This document shows, piece after piece, positions 38,257-49,079 of a stretch of DNA of 64,000 nt. Made by a program: the position numbers and the translations under genes. The DNA comes from Warburgia ugandensis (lineage: Eukaryota > Streptophyta > Magnoliopsida > Canellales > Canellaceae). A model generated the notes under the pieces. That model saw nothing but the letters and a program-made list of their open reading frames with translations, did no database searches and was not told where the DNA came from. The DNA lies in contig CP141127.1 in the NCBI GenBank assembly GCA_035236585.1, forward strand, positions 49,800,001-49,864,000. The letters run 5' to 3'. The number at the start of each line of letters is the position of its first letter. The first letter of the stretch is position 1.

Positions 38257-38902
38257 TGCGTATTACAACAAGCACACTTCGAACAACAATTTGCATGCCT
38301 TTTTTAATGAATGTTAAAAATCTAAAACTTGTGTCTTCTTAGACATAGTGTATTCTATCTATAATTATCAATTTAAACATTTAAAAGAATTAAATAGTAG
38401 AAAATTGGGAACATATAAAGTAAAAAATGCATGGTAATGTTACTATTCAAATGCATATTCAAGCAACACTTTGCATGCCTTCTTGAATGAAAAATAAAAA
38501 TAAAAAACTTGGGCTTTCTTGAACTCAATGTATTCTATCTAAAATGCTCAACCTCAAGCATTTACAAGCATTAAAGAAGTAGAGAATTAGGAATATATAT
38601 AGTTGAAAATGCATGGTAATGTTACCATTCAAACATGTATTACAATAAGCATACTTTAAGCAACAATTTGCATGCCCTTTTTATTAAAACATCAAAATCT
38701 AAAACATGGGCCACTTTGAAGTCATTTTATTCTATCTATAATGATCATTTTCAAGCATTAACAACCATTAAAGATGCAAAAAATTTGGAAAATATTTAGT
38801 AAAAATTGCATGGTAATGTTACCAATCAAATGCACATTCAACCAAAAATTTGCAAGCCTTTTTTAATGAAGCATCAAAATCTAAAACACGGGACTTCTTA
38901 GG
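38257..38902 (+). repeat. Satellite array block C
   Basis: About three and a half monomers in the same orientation as block A. The block ends with the target word TTCTTAGG (38895-38902) next to the hAT terminus. Confidence 0.92.
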
Positions 38903-39098
38903 TAGGCCTGGTAATTCGGGTTGGTGGGTCGTGTTTGTGTCGACACGAACATGACACGTTAGAGTTATGGGTCGACACGAACATGACCCACTTAATAATT
39001 GTGACAAGAATTCGTGACATGAACATGGCACGATTATTAAACGAGTCGACACAACACAACTCGTATAACACGATTAAGTAAATATAAAATAAATAATA

Positions 39099-39172
39099 GA
39101 GGATGGTTTTAGAAGAACCATCCTATATTACATTGTAATATAAGACGGTTCTAGATGAACAGTCCTATATTA
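39099..39172. repeat. hAT palindrome cluster, left outer
   Basis: Two palindromes: GGATGGTT...AACCATCC (39101-39124), then TGTAATATAAGACGGTTC...GAACAGTCCTATATTACA (about 39134-39174, a few mismatches). They are the same unit as the cluster at 40628-40799. Confidence 0.8.
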
Positions 39173-39541
39173 CACTTACATTATACAACTTCCTATCTTC
39201 AATTGACTCAATCACTAGAGTTAAATCCAGGTAAAATCAATTTTACAGACTTACTTTACTAGTTTATTTCTGATTTAAGAATTAGATCCCAACTACATGA
39301 TACCCCTGCTCCCCACCCACTCCCTAGAGCAATGCCCTAGTTCTTTGTTGCAGGGAATGGTGACTGTAAAAACAAGGGCCAAAAAATTCCCTTCCTTTTA
39401 ATCTTATTTGCAAATTGTAAGCACTATGGGAAGATAAGTTCATAAGATTATGGTGCTTGCCGTGTGCTTGTGAATCAAGGTTATCCATAAGTGACGAATG
39501 GTGTTTGAGGCCTGTAAATCAGTTTACACATGATTATATAA

Positions 39542-39599
39542 AACCATCCTATATAATTAAAATATAGGACGGTTATAAGTAACCATCCTATATTACATT
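39542..39599. repeat. hAT palindrome cluster, left inner
   Basis: AACCATCCTATAT and ATATAGGACGGTT (39542-39574) form one inverted pair. The second arm also pairs with AACCATCCTATATTACA (39582-39598). Same unit family as the outer clusters, with one arm shared between two possible hairpins. Confidence 0.75.
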
Positions 39600-39700
39600 T
39601 GATAGAAGTCCTCCAATGAATCATCCTTCCAAATAAAGACAAAAAAAACAAAAGAGCCAACATAGACGATTAAGTAAACCACTACATGGATGACTACTCC

Positions 39701-40306
39701 GACTCCTGTAGATCCAAATCTTCCCATGCCTCTCACTGTAGCAACAAGAACTTCAACTTCCAAAACCTCGGGCGTCATTATCCTCTCAATGATCAATTGA
39801 GCAATCTGATCTCCTTGCTTCACTTCAAAATCAACATCAGAATGGTTGAACAAAATCATGCCCACTAAACCTCTGTAATGGGTGTCAATCACACCTGCAC
39901 CCATGTTGATCGAATGCTTCCAAGCAAGACCAAATCTCGGTGCTGCAAATAACAAGCTCGTCCATTAGTATATCATCAAATGCATCAAAAGGTTTTCTAT
40001 TTCGAGCACATACCTATGCGAGTGTAGGTTCCTTTGGGTATTCCTATGCTTAAATCGGTAGGAACAAGGGCTTTTCCTCTTGTGGGAACGGTTGTTGACG
40101 TAGAACTAGAAAATAAACAAACGATGGAAGATTGAGATGGGCATTGCTCAAAATCATTGATACCCAGATGGATTGAAGCATACATTACCTTTAAAGATCA
40201 TATCTTGCTAAGAGTGGAGAACCTTTTGAAGGTAAACTAGCATTCTCGGAGAGCCTTTTTACTCTCAAAAGAAATAGAAGGTTTGGAGAACATGTGGATA
40301 CGCCAT
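39701..40306 (-). pseudogene. DUT: dUTPase pseudogene with introns, captured in the hAT element
   Basis: dUTPase hydrolyses dUTP to dUMP and keeps uracil out of DNA. The gene reads leftward. An ATG (40304-40306) starts M-A. The reading frame shifts before the conserved RVKRLSENASLPSKGSP. Exon 1 ends at 40189, after a TCA-to-TAA nonsense change in the GYDLSS site (codon 40191-40193). Intron 1 is 40106-40188 (GT..TAG). Exon 2 (40014-40105) holds TVPTRGKALVPTDLSI. Intron 2 is 39943-40013 (GTATG..GCAG). Exon 3 (39942 to 39701) restores the frame across the junction and carries [18 protein letters not shown] (catalytic Asp kept), [10 protein letters not shown] and the C-terminal RFGSTGV. The stop codon after GSTGV is lost. 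Introns show capture at the DNA level, not through mRNA. Homology is my reading of family motifs; no database was used. Confidence 0.9.
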
Positions 40307-40486
40307 TTTGGTTAGTTTTCTAAATTTTTGGGAGGGGGTCGTTGGTTTCAGGGCTTGTGATTTGATCTTGTTTTCCCATTTTTGATTGGAAGCGCTAAGA
40401 ATTTAGGAAAAGAAGGGGACAAGTGGGAAATGAGGCAAGAAGAGAGCCTTTAATAGAGGGAAAATGCATTGAAGAGGTTGCCAAAA

Positions 40487-40508
40487 TTTGGGCGCCATTT
40501 CTTCCCGC
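40487..40508 (-). promoter_or_regulatory. E2F-like sites upstream of the captured dUTPase
   Basis: TTTGGGCGCC (40487-40496) and TTCCCGC (40502-40508) lie about 180-200 bp upstream of the dUTPase ATG. TTCCCGC fits the E2F consensus; the first has one extra G relative to TTTGGCGCC. dUTPase is an S-phase gene, and E2F control of such genes is established knowledge, so a piece of the original promoter was probably captured with the gene. Function here is inference. Confidence 0.45.
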
Positions 40509-40627
40509 AATATTTAGAACATTTTTCATTTGAAAGGGGGAGAAATTAAATCCACTACAAGGACGGGTAGGCATTTTGAAGTGAATCTACTTCAGCAGAA
40601 AGTAACATGTAATATTACAGGACTAAA

Positions 40628-40799
40628 TGTAATATAAGACGGTTCCAAATGAACCGTCTTATATTACATTCACAGATGTAATATAAGACGATTCTAGATG
40701 AACCGTCCTATATTACATTTACAGTTGTAATATAAGACGGTTCCAGATGAACCGTCCTATATTTTAATATAAGACGGTTTTTGAAGAACCGTCTTATAG
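40628..40799. repeat. hAT palindrome cluster, right (four tandem hairpin units)
   Basis: Four adjacent palindromes of about 34-41 bp. The first (40628-40668) has perfect 18-bp arms TGTAATATAAGACGGTTC and GAACCGTCTTATATTACA around CAAAT. The next begin at about 40677, 40726 and 40766, with arms differing by one to a few bases (GACGATTC, CCGTCCTATA). The strand would fold into a row of hairpins. Confidence 0.9.
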
Positions 40800-41027
40800 T
40801 TTCAACCACAGGTTAGATGCGTCAACGTGATGAATAAATAGGTCGTGTGTCAAATAGGTCAACATGATGGGTCGCATTGATTGGCCCGAACACGACACGA
40901 TTTTTGGCATGTCATTTTCGGGTCAACTCGAAAATGACACGAACACGATAAGACTCGACCCAAACCTGCTAAATTCATGTTGAGTTTGGGTCATGTTATC
41001 GTGTCGGGTCATATTTTTCCACCCCTA

Positions 41028-43019
41028 TTCTTAGGCTCAGTTTATTGCACCTAGGATGATCAATTTCATGCATTTATAGTCATTAATGAAGCAAAAAATC
41101 AAGAACATATAGAGTAAAAAAACACATGGTAATATTACCAATCAAACACATATTCAAGCAACAATCTACATGCATTTTTAAATGAAACATCAAAATCTAA
41201 AATATGGGACTCCTTATACTCAATGTATTCTATCTAGAATGGTCAATTTCAAGAATAAAAAAAGTAAGAACATATATAGTAAAAAATGCATAGTAATGTT
41301 ACCATTCAAATGCATACTCCAGCAACAATTTGCATTTCTTTTTGAATGAAACATAAAATTTTAAACACAAGTCTTCTTAAAATTAATGTATTCTATCTAG
41401 AATGATTAATTTCATGCATTTACAATCATTAAAGAACCTGTAAATCAGGAACATATAAAGTCAAAAATGCATGGTAATGTTAGCATTCAAACGCATATTC
41501 CAACAATAATTTGTATGCCTTCTTGATAGAAACATCAAAATCTAAAATATAGGTCTTCATCAATGTATTCTATTTAAAATGATCAATTTGAAGAAATTAC
41601 AATCATTAAAGAACTAAAAAATGTAGAGCATACATTGTAAAAAATGCACGGTAATTATACCATTCAAACGCATATTACAACAAGCATACTTCAAGCAATA
41701 GTTTACATGCCTTCTTAAATGAAACATGGGACTTCTTAGACTCAATGTATTCTATCCACAATGATTAATTTCAAGCCTTTACAAGAAAAAAAGAAGCAAA
41801 CAATTAGGAACATATATAGTAAAAAATATATGATAATGTTATCATTTAAACAAATATTCAAGCAAGAATTGCATGCCTTCTGATTGAAACATAAAAATCT
41901 ACAAAACAGGCCCTCTTAAACTCAATGTAGTCTATATATAATGATCAATTTCAAGCATTTACAATCATTAAAGAAGCAAAAAATTAGGAACATGAATAGT
42001 AAAAAATGCATGGCAATGTTACCATTTAAATGTGTATTACTTCATGCATACTTTATGCAACAATTTGCATGCCTTTTTTTATTGCAACTTTAAAATCTAA
42101 AACAAGGGCCTTCCTAGACTCAAAGTATACTATCTAGAATGATCAATTTCAACCATTTACAAGCATTAAAGATACAAAAAGGCTTGAATATATATAGTTA
42201 AAAATGCATGGTAATGTTACTATTCAAATGCATATTCGAGCAACAATTTGCATGCCTTCTTGAATGAAACATCAAAACCTAAAACATGGGGCTATCTTAA
42301 ACACAATGTATTCTATTTAAAATGATCAATTTCAAGTATTTATAAGCATTAAAAAGTAGAAAATATGTAACATATATAGTAAAAAATGCATGGTAATGTT
42401 ACCATTCAAACAGGTATTACAACAAGCATAATTTTGGTAACAATTTGCATGGCCTTTTGAATGAAGCTTCAAAATGTAAAACATGGGTCTTCATAGACTC
42501 ATTGCATTCTATATAGGATGATCAATTTCAACCATTTACAGGCATTAATGGCGTAGAAAAATAGGAACATATTTAGTAAAATACACAAGGTAATGTTACC
42601 AATCAAACCATATTCAAGTAACAATTTGCATGCCTTTTTTAATGAAACTTCAAAATCTAAAACATGGGTCTTCATAGACTCAATGTATTCTATTTAGAAT
42701 GATCAATTCCAAGTATTTATAAGCATTAAAGAAGTAGAAAATCAAGAACATAGATATTAAAAAATGCATTGTAATGTTACCATTCAAAAGGATATTCAAG
42801 TACTAATTTAAGCATCAAAATCTATAACATGAGTCTTCCTAAGCTCAATCTATTTTGTCTAGGATGATAAATTTCAAGCACAAAAGAAGCAGATAATCAG
42901 GAAAGTATATAATAAAAAATGCATGATAATGTTACTATTCAAACACTCATTGCAACAAGCATAATTTAGGTGACAATTGCATGGCTTTTTGAATGAAACT
43001 ACAAAATGTAAATCATGGG
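41028..43019 (+). repeat. Satellite array block D, about 11 monomers
   Basis: It resumes with TTCTTAGGCTCAG after the hAT element, in register with block C. Monomers show the standard words (GGTAATGTTACC, TTCTATCTAGAATG). It ends in AAATCATGGG where the next LTR starts. Confidence 0.93.
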
Positions 43020-43846
43020 TGTTGTTGTTTTTCGCTAGTGCACGGGCTATTATGGTATAGCTAATGCATGTACGGGTCAATCCCAAAGGGATGCGCTTTA
43101 AGAATTTGGAGCTTTTAATAAAAATTAATTATTTAAAAATTAAAATTAATTGACAAAAATTAACAGAAATATAAATCGGACTTTAGATGTATTTAATCAA
43201 TAAAATTACAAAATTCTAATTTCATAAAACAGAAATTTAACAAAAAAGTTAAGAAAATTCCAATTCCCTGGACTACTTATCTTCAAATTCTACAGATCTG
43301 GTGTCCTAAATCATGATCAGCCTTCATCCACACCTTTCTAGCACTTTTGATTAATTATCCACTGGGGGAAAAGCACAGACCCGTCTGGTTGGTGATGTCA
43401 TGGTGGAGAGAAGAAGAGAGCAGTGATAAGGGGGATGTGGGAAAGGCTAGGGTGAGCAAAATTGGGTTGTGCGTGCCTAGGCTGTGCAATCCGGCTAAGC
43501 AGAGGGCAAAGGTGTAGGTTAGGGTGAACGGTGAATGGTGAAGCAAGAGAGTTGAGGGAGCTCTTGGCTGTTGCTGATAGGATGGAAAGGAAGGTGAGAA
43601 GCAGAGGAGAGGGGTTAGGAATGGAGTGGGAAAGGGATTGACAGTTTTGGTGCGGCTGGTGAATTCTAGGTTGGTGTGTGATGGAGCAGAAGAGATAGGG
43701 AGCGTCGCATGGCTCTAGGCATCATATATGGTGGAGTGCTGGAATCAAAACTAATATGGGTTTTAGCTTGGCCGATGAAGACTATGGAAAGTAGGGGAGC
43801 CTGCGCAGTGAAGATGGAAGACAAGGGGAGTTTAGCAGTAGATGAG
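43020..43846 (-). mobile_element. 3' LTR end of the minus Athila-like element, truncated
   Basis: It begins on the plus strand TGTTGTTGTTTTTCGC, then has CACGGGCTATTATGGTATAGC and GGGTCAATCCC (43041-43084), matching 57039-57102 of the 5' LTR. About 830 bp remain of an LTR that is about 1.7 kb at the other end. The chromovirus LTR interrupts it at 43847. Frames in the purine-rich part are not genes. Confidence 0.75.
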
Positions 43847-46800
43847 TGTAACAACCTGGGTTTTTAAAATGCTTTTTAAATGCAAAAGATGATTATGATG
43901 CTAGATCGATCTCTATCAAAAGCATTTTGAAAATCAAATAACAGTGGAAAAACATTATGGTTTTAAGACTCATTCTAAAAAACCCTGAGTGATATTTTTT
44001 TCTTTTCTTAAAAGGATTATCAGTGAAATAAGTACTACATTCCTACTAAAAATTCAGCAGAGCCTCCTTTGTTTTTTAGACATTAGACATTTAACGCTAT
44101 CATTGTAAAGTACTTGATAAATATTCATTTGATAATTTTAATAAATAAACAAAATCTTAATGTCCTCAAATTCCAAGACTTGCCAATCACAGTCTAAGTT
44201 ATGAAAATAAATAGTTTTAGTTAAATACATTACATTCCCACACAAGTACTACTAATTCTAATATAACTACATCAAACCTCTCACCTTTTACTTGTTTAAT
44301 GAAAACGCTTAAGTTGTCTACTACTTATGCTTGTCTTGCTTGCAAGGATTTGTAAGGAAAATAGTAGGTTGAGTATTCAAACATACTCAGTAGGAAATCT
44401 AAGCACCATAAAACTCAAAATCACAGCATAGAGCATACATGCTAATTTAAAAATAAGTTTCTCATGTAATATATTTAAATGCTTAAAGTAGGAACTAATC
44501 AAATCATATGTCAATAATCCTCATTTCTTTTGCAAACATCATGCAAATAGGCACTTGGCCATATATTAGCCAATTTGGTCATGAGTACTTGTCTAAAGAC
44601 CACAATCTCACCCCTATGTGGGGTCACAAAATAGAAATCGCATGGACTACTATGCTCACAACCAGATCACGAAATCGCGTCTCTCTGGTATCTAGAGAAT
44701 AGCCACTGCAGCCTCCACAACGACTATGGATACTTCTCAAAAGGGTGTCGTGACAACCTCCAACGGTTGTTCCTACCACAACAGTTGAGAAAAACGATGC
44801 CACTTTGGGCATGGATACCTCCTTTGGTGGTTAGAGGTCGGGAGACCAGCACGTACAACCTCTTAGCATAGCATCCAGTAGGCCTATTGCCCAAACAAAT
44901 ATAAATTCTATATAAATTTCTCAATACAAACATCTGCCATATTCAACATATTCCACTCATTCCATTTCTGAAATTAGTCTCAAACCATGAAATAAATGCA
45001 TACATTAAATTGTCATTTTTAATCCCAAAATAATAATGAACATATGATACAGCTATGAAAGGGTATTTCAATTGGTATTATGCATTAGAAAGATTAGTTT
45101 TCATGCTAGTTGCAAAATAGTTTATGCACAATTGTTTTTAAAGCATACCAACACTAATTTATAATAGAATCATGCATGCTAACATTGCAAACACAACCAT
45201 TCTCACATAAATACATTCTAAACTCGAAAATCACACCAATGATGGTCTCAACTTGAAATTCATTTGAAAACATAGCAATGTCAGATCACCACCCACCTCT
45301 TGTGAAGAATGTCCTTTTTCCTAAGCCTTCGCAATCATCTTAAACAACAGAATTGACTGCACCTTAGCTTACACAATGCCTAATTTTGAGATTTTTAGGA
45401 TTAGTCCTCATTTCTATACCATTCACATAGACATAACTTAAGGTCTCATTCATTTCATGGTTGTAATAGTCTAGATCAACTCAGGATTAAGAAATCTTTA
45501 GATTTTAAATCCCTCATTAATCCTAGGCTAGAAATTTGAGTCATTCATCAATGGATTATCATCCTATTCATTTTCATCTGACTAATCTGCCTAGCATTGT
45601 CCATGTTAAATATCGATTATAGCATTCTACTTATGCTCTTGTTGTTGTCAAGGTTGAATCATCTAACAATTCATCACCTAACCTAGTCTAGTCTGTCAAT
45701 TGTTTGATTACTTTTAAATTTAAGAATCTCTTCTATTTTTCACATACCAATCCAACCTAATGTGACTAATTCTGAATCAATCATAGAGAATAGTATCAAA
45801 TCATTTTCTAACTTGTTATACCCCCTCTCTAATAAAAATCTAAGGGTCTAAAGTGGTCTATTTCTGATTTTTCTCACTCCTTTGGGGTTTTTAATGATGA
45901 AATCTAAGTTTGATTTCTTGGTTAGTTGTCTAGGTTGAATTTTCATCAACTTAGATGATCAAATCAAAATTTTATGGCGTATCCTATGGCTAACATCAAT
46001 TAAAAATAGTCAAATATATATATATATATATATATTTCACATGATTTGACTATTTGAATCCATTAATTTTGGTCTTTCCAAGAATATTCTTGTGTGCTAT
46101 GGGTTCTAATCAATCTCAGATCATCCATAATCACCGAATTTACAAATTTATGATTTAACAATTGAATTCTATTACAATTCGATGGTTGAATCTTCACCAT
46201 CTGATCTCAGATGATTTATTTAAGTCCCCATCAATCTTTGTTCAGTAACATGGGCAGGATTGACGGCTGAATTTCTCTTAAAAATTGATCTAGAGCTCAG
46301 ATTATCCCTATTTGATCTTAGATGGGTGATCTAACTCTTATCAATCTCTGTCCACAATCACGGGTGAGATTAACCATTGAATTCTCAATGGATCAAGGTT
46401 TAGGGGTTAGATTCACTATTGTTCGAGCTCTGATCAAATGATTAGAACCTTAGACAAAGTGATCAACGGCCCTAACATCCTCTGTTCTCCAAGCAGGAAT
46501 GAGATTTACATGTAGATCCCCTTCATGGGTTGATCAATGGCTTGGATCATCCCTATCCGAGTTCCAGATGAAAGGTTGGACCTCAGACAAGGTGATCAGA
46601 ATCACCAATGGTGGTGTCACCTGGTTAGGGATGCGGTTTAGGGTTTGATTAGGCCATTAAGGCTGGATTTTTCTACCTTATAGCTAACAAAACCCTAATT
46701 TTATATTATACACGCAAATTGAACTCCAAAAACAGAGAACCGTGTGAAAACTAACCTCTACAGACACTCCCAGATCTCCAATCGTCACTGGAGAAGATGG

Positions 46801-47638
46801 ATTTGTGGATTTTTTGGCAACAGTCCATGCATGCCATCTTTCTCCCTTACATCTGGCTTTGTTCCTCCTCTGATGGCATTAGAACCAAAGGGGTTTTGCT
46901 TCCCAACTCCTGAAGAACCGATCGGATGGTTGGATCTCTGATCGAGATCACCGTTGTCACTAACGAACTCTGTTTCACTGATGACAATGGATTTCCTATC
47001 CACCTATGACAAACCAGATTTTTGGCTCTAGCACACCCTTTCCCCTCTCCTCTCCTCTCCTTTGCTCCCACTTTCTCCTTCTCCTTCTCCTTCCCTGGCA
47101 TTGGGTTTCTCCTCCCCGATGCTTTTCTCTTTCTTTTTTTCTTTTTTTTCCTCTTTCCATCGTTTCTTGTTGGGTAGAGCTTGGGTAGGGCTCGAGAAAC
47201 AGATTTGTTTCCATTTTGAAACAAGGTGGGGTGGGGATGCCAATATCAATTTGGCCTCCTCGCATTTTTGCTTTAATCATTTTTTTCCTTCTTCTTTTAT
47301 ACATTAAGCATCATATAATGGTGCCTCTTCCCATCATTATACTCACACTATCCTAGTCAACACACATGATTCCCACTCATGGTGTTTCTTAGACACCTCG
47401 TTAGCATCATACCCTTTGTGAGAAAAATCACCATTTATTCATCCGACTTGGATTTCTGCAAAATTAGTGTCGTTGCGATCGTTTTTTTGAGTACATTCCA
47501 ATTATAGAGGTTTTAACACTCAATTTGATATTCCTAAAAAAATTTACTTCTAAAACTCAAATTTTCAAATTTGTGCATTTCCATTCCATTCAAATTTTAA
47601 AAATACAATAAGAAAGCTTAAAAATTTAGGTTGTTACA
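43847..47638 (-). mobile_element. 3' LTR of the Tekay-like chromovirus, 3792 bp
   Basis: The plus strand begins TGTAACAACCTGGG and ends AATTTAGGTTGTTACA. Its first about 460 bp align at roughly nine bases in ten with 52236-52660, the matching end of the 5' LTR. A minus-strand TATAAAAG (47294-47301) lies about 340 bp inside the 5' end. A small inverted repeat, GAGTAT / ATACTC at about 44373-44390, sits where the other LTRs have the longer hairpin. Open frames at 46744-47307 lie over low-complexity purine/pyrimidine stretches and are not genes. Confidence 0.85.
47294..47301 (-). promoter_or_regulatory. TATA box of the chromovirus LTR
   Basis: Minus-strand TATAAAAG inside the LTR, near its 5' end, as expected for an LTR promoter. 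Confidence 0.5.
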
Positions 47639-47665
47639 TTATTACCCCCTTCAAGGAATTTCGTC
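47639..47665 (-). promoter_or_regulatory. Polypurine tract of the chromovirus
   Basis: The minus strand reads TTGAAGGGGGTAATAA directly before the LTR start TGTAACAACC. This is the plus-strand priming site of the element. An AATTTCG/GAGGACGAAATT-type word precedes it, as in many plant chromoviruses. Confidence 0.75.
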
Positions 47666-47684
47666 CTCAAAATTCCTTTTATTA

Positions 47685-48860
47685 CTACTCATCAAAGAAT
47701 TTAGGATATTTATTTTTCATTTCCAATTATGTTTCCCATGTTTCCTCTTCAATAGATGAGTCGTCCACAGAATATTAACCAGTGAAATTTCTTTGTTTCG
47801 TAATTTCTTGACCTTCTTATCGAGAATCTAAACTGGCTTTGTTTCCAAAGTTAGATCTAGCTATATCTCTACCGGTACCTGTGCAAGTACATGTGTGAAA
47901 TCTGGTATGTACTTATGTAGTATATGGAAAACATTGTGAACTTTTGCTAACTGTGGTGGCAATGCTAATCTATATGCAGTCAAGCCAATTCTCTCAAAAA
48001 CCTCAAATGGACCAATAAAATGAGGATTGAATTTCCCCTTCATGCCAAATCTCATAACACCCTTAGTTGGAAAAATCTTCAAGAACACGCAGTCTTCAAC
48101 TTCAAATTCCAAGTGTCTACGTCATTTATCAACATAGCTCTTTTGTCGACTTTGAGCTATGAAAAATCTTCTCCGAATAAGTTTCACCTTGTTTGCACAC
48201 TGTTCTACTAACTTTGATGGTATAACTCTATTTTCACCCACTTCATTCCAACACATAGGTGAATGACAAGCCCTTCTATAAAGGGCATACCGATGCTTGA
48301 GTGGAAACTATTATTGTATGCAAATTCGACTAAGGGTAGGCTCTCATCCCAACTCTCCTTCCCGTCAATCGCACATGCCCTCAACATATCTTCCAAAGTT
48401 TGAATTGTACATTCAGATTGGCCATCAGTCTGAGGATGGAAAGCTGTACTGTAGTTTAAAGATGATCCCAATGACTTTTGCACTTATTTCCATAACTGTG
48501 ATGTGAAAAGACTGTCTTTATCGGAAGTGATAATTAGTGGTATCCCATGCAAACTCACCACCTCTTTAATATACAACTGAGACAAGCTATCAATGAACTG
48601 ATTTTGTCGAATAGGAAGAAAATGTACCAATTTGGTCAATCGGTCTATGATTACCCATATCATATCATGTCCCTTTGATGTCTTGGGTAATACCACTATG
48701 AAGTCCATCGTAATATGATCTCACTTCCATTTTGGGAGTTTGAGTGGTTGTAACAGTCTAGCAGGTCTCTGGTGCTCATCCTTAATTTGTTGGCATGTCA
48801 AGCATCGTGCACAAATCCTCCTACATCTCTTCTCATACCATTCCACGAGAATTGACCCTT
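47685..48860 (-). pseudogene. Chromovirus integrase with chromodomain, broken
   Basis: It inserts element cDNA; the chromodomain guides insertion to chromatin. Reading leftward: a zinc-binding remnant (CARCLTCQQIKDEHQRP, about 48790-48740), the core with DRLTKLVHF and SDKDSLFTSQLW (both Asp present), then [19 protein letters not shown] with the catalytic Glu, and [17 protein letters not shown]. The C-terminal part (48112-47861) has GKFNPHFIGPFEV and YRLALPPQLAKVHNVFH. A chromodomain follows (about 47850-47690) with KVKKLRNKEISLVNILW, EEETW and KYPKFF, ending at a TAG (47685-47687). Stops and frameshifts lie between the pieces (for example near 48150 and 48715). The order PR-RT-RH-INT-chromodomain and these motifs fit the Tekay/Del clade. 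Confidence 0.88.
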
Positions 48861-49079
48861 CAAATCTTGATACATCTTTGTAGCACTAGGGTAAATAGTA
48901 TACCAGGATTGATGTTCCTCTTATAGAATTTCTTTCCTCAGTTCATCATTTGTTGGCACTACTAATCTTCCTTGCATGAAAACATTGTCATCTATCTCCC
49001 TGACAAACCCTAATTTCCCAACTATTTCCCAACTAATGCTTGCATCTTAGCATCACTCTTCTACATCTGCTTAACTTTC

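Larger units (their letters stand above)
38903..41027. mobile_element. hAT-family transposon, 2125 bp, perfect 8-bp duplication
   Basis: Satellite is interrupted between two copies of TTCTTAGG (38895-38902 and 41028-41035), the 8-bp duplication typical of hAT elements. The termini are TAGGCCTGG at the left and, reversed, TAGGGGTGG at the right, the short imperfect inverted repeats of this superfamily. Subterminal zones carry repeats of GTCGACACGAACATGAC (38939-38955, 38971-38987) at the left and ACACGAACACG/GTGTCGGGTC words at the right. No transposase is visible, so it is non-autonomous. Its cargo is a dUTPase pseudogene (39701-40306) with its upstream region, framed by palindrome clusters. 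Confidence 0.9.

Noticed and set aside
39997-40185. A 62-codon frame starting MYASIHLG as the dUTPase N-terminus
   Set aside because: Its first half is intron 1 sequence. The real exon 2 begins at 40105 after a TAG acceptor, and exon 1 lies at 40189-40306.
40553-40567. CACTACAAGGACGGG looks like a CACTA transposon end
   Set aside because: No matching TAGTG end or 3-bp duplication was found to the right, and the palindromes next to it do not continue to such an end. The hAT ends and 8-bp duplication explain the whole block.
46744-47307. Several overlapping frames, including a Lys/Arg/Glu-rich one of 125 codons
   Set aside because: They sit inside the chromovirus LTR over purine/pyrimidine-biased sequence, overlap in both strands, and have no domain.
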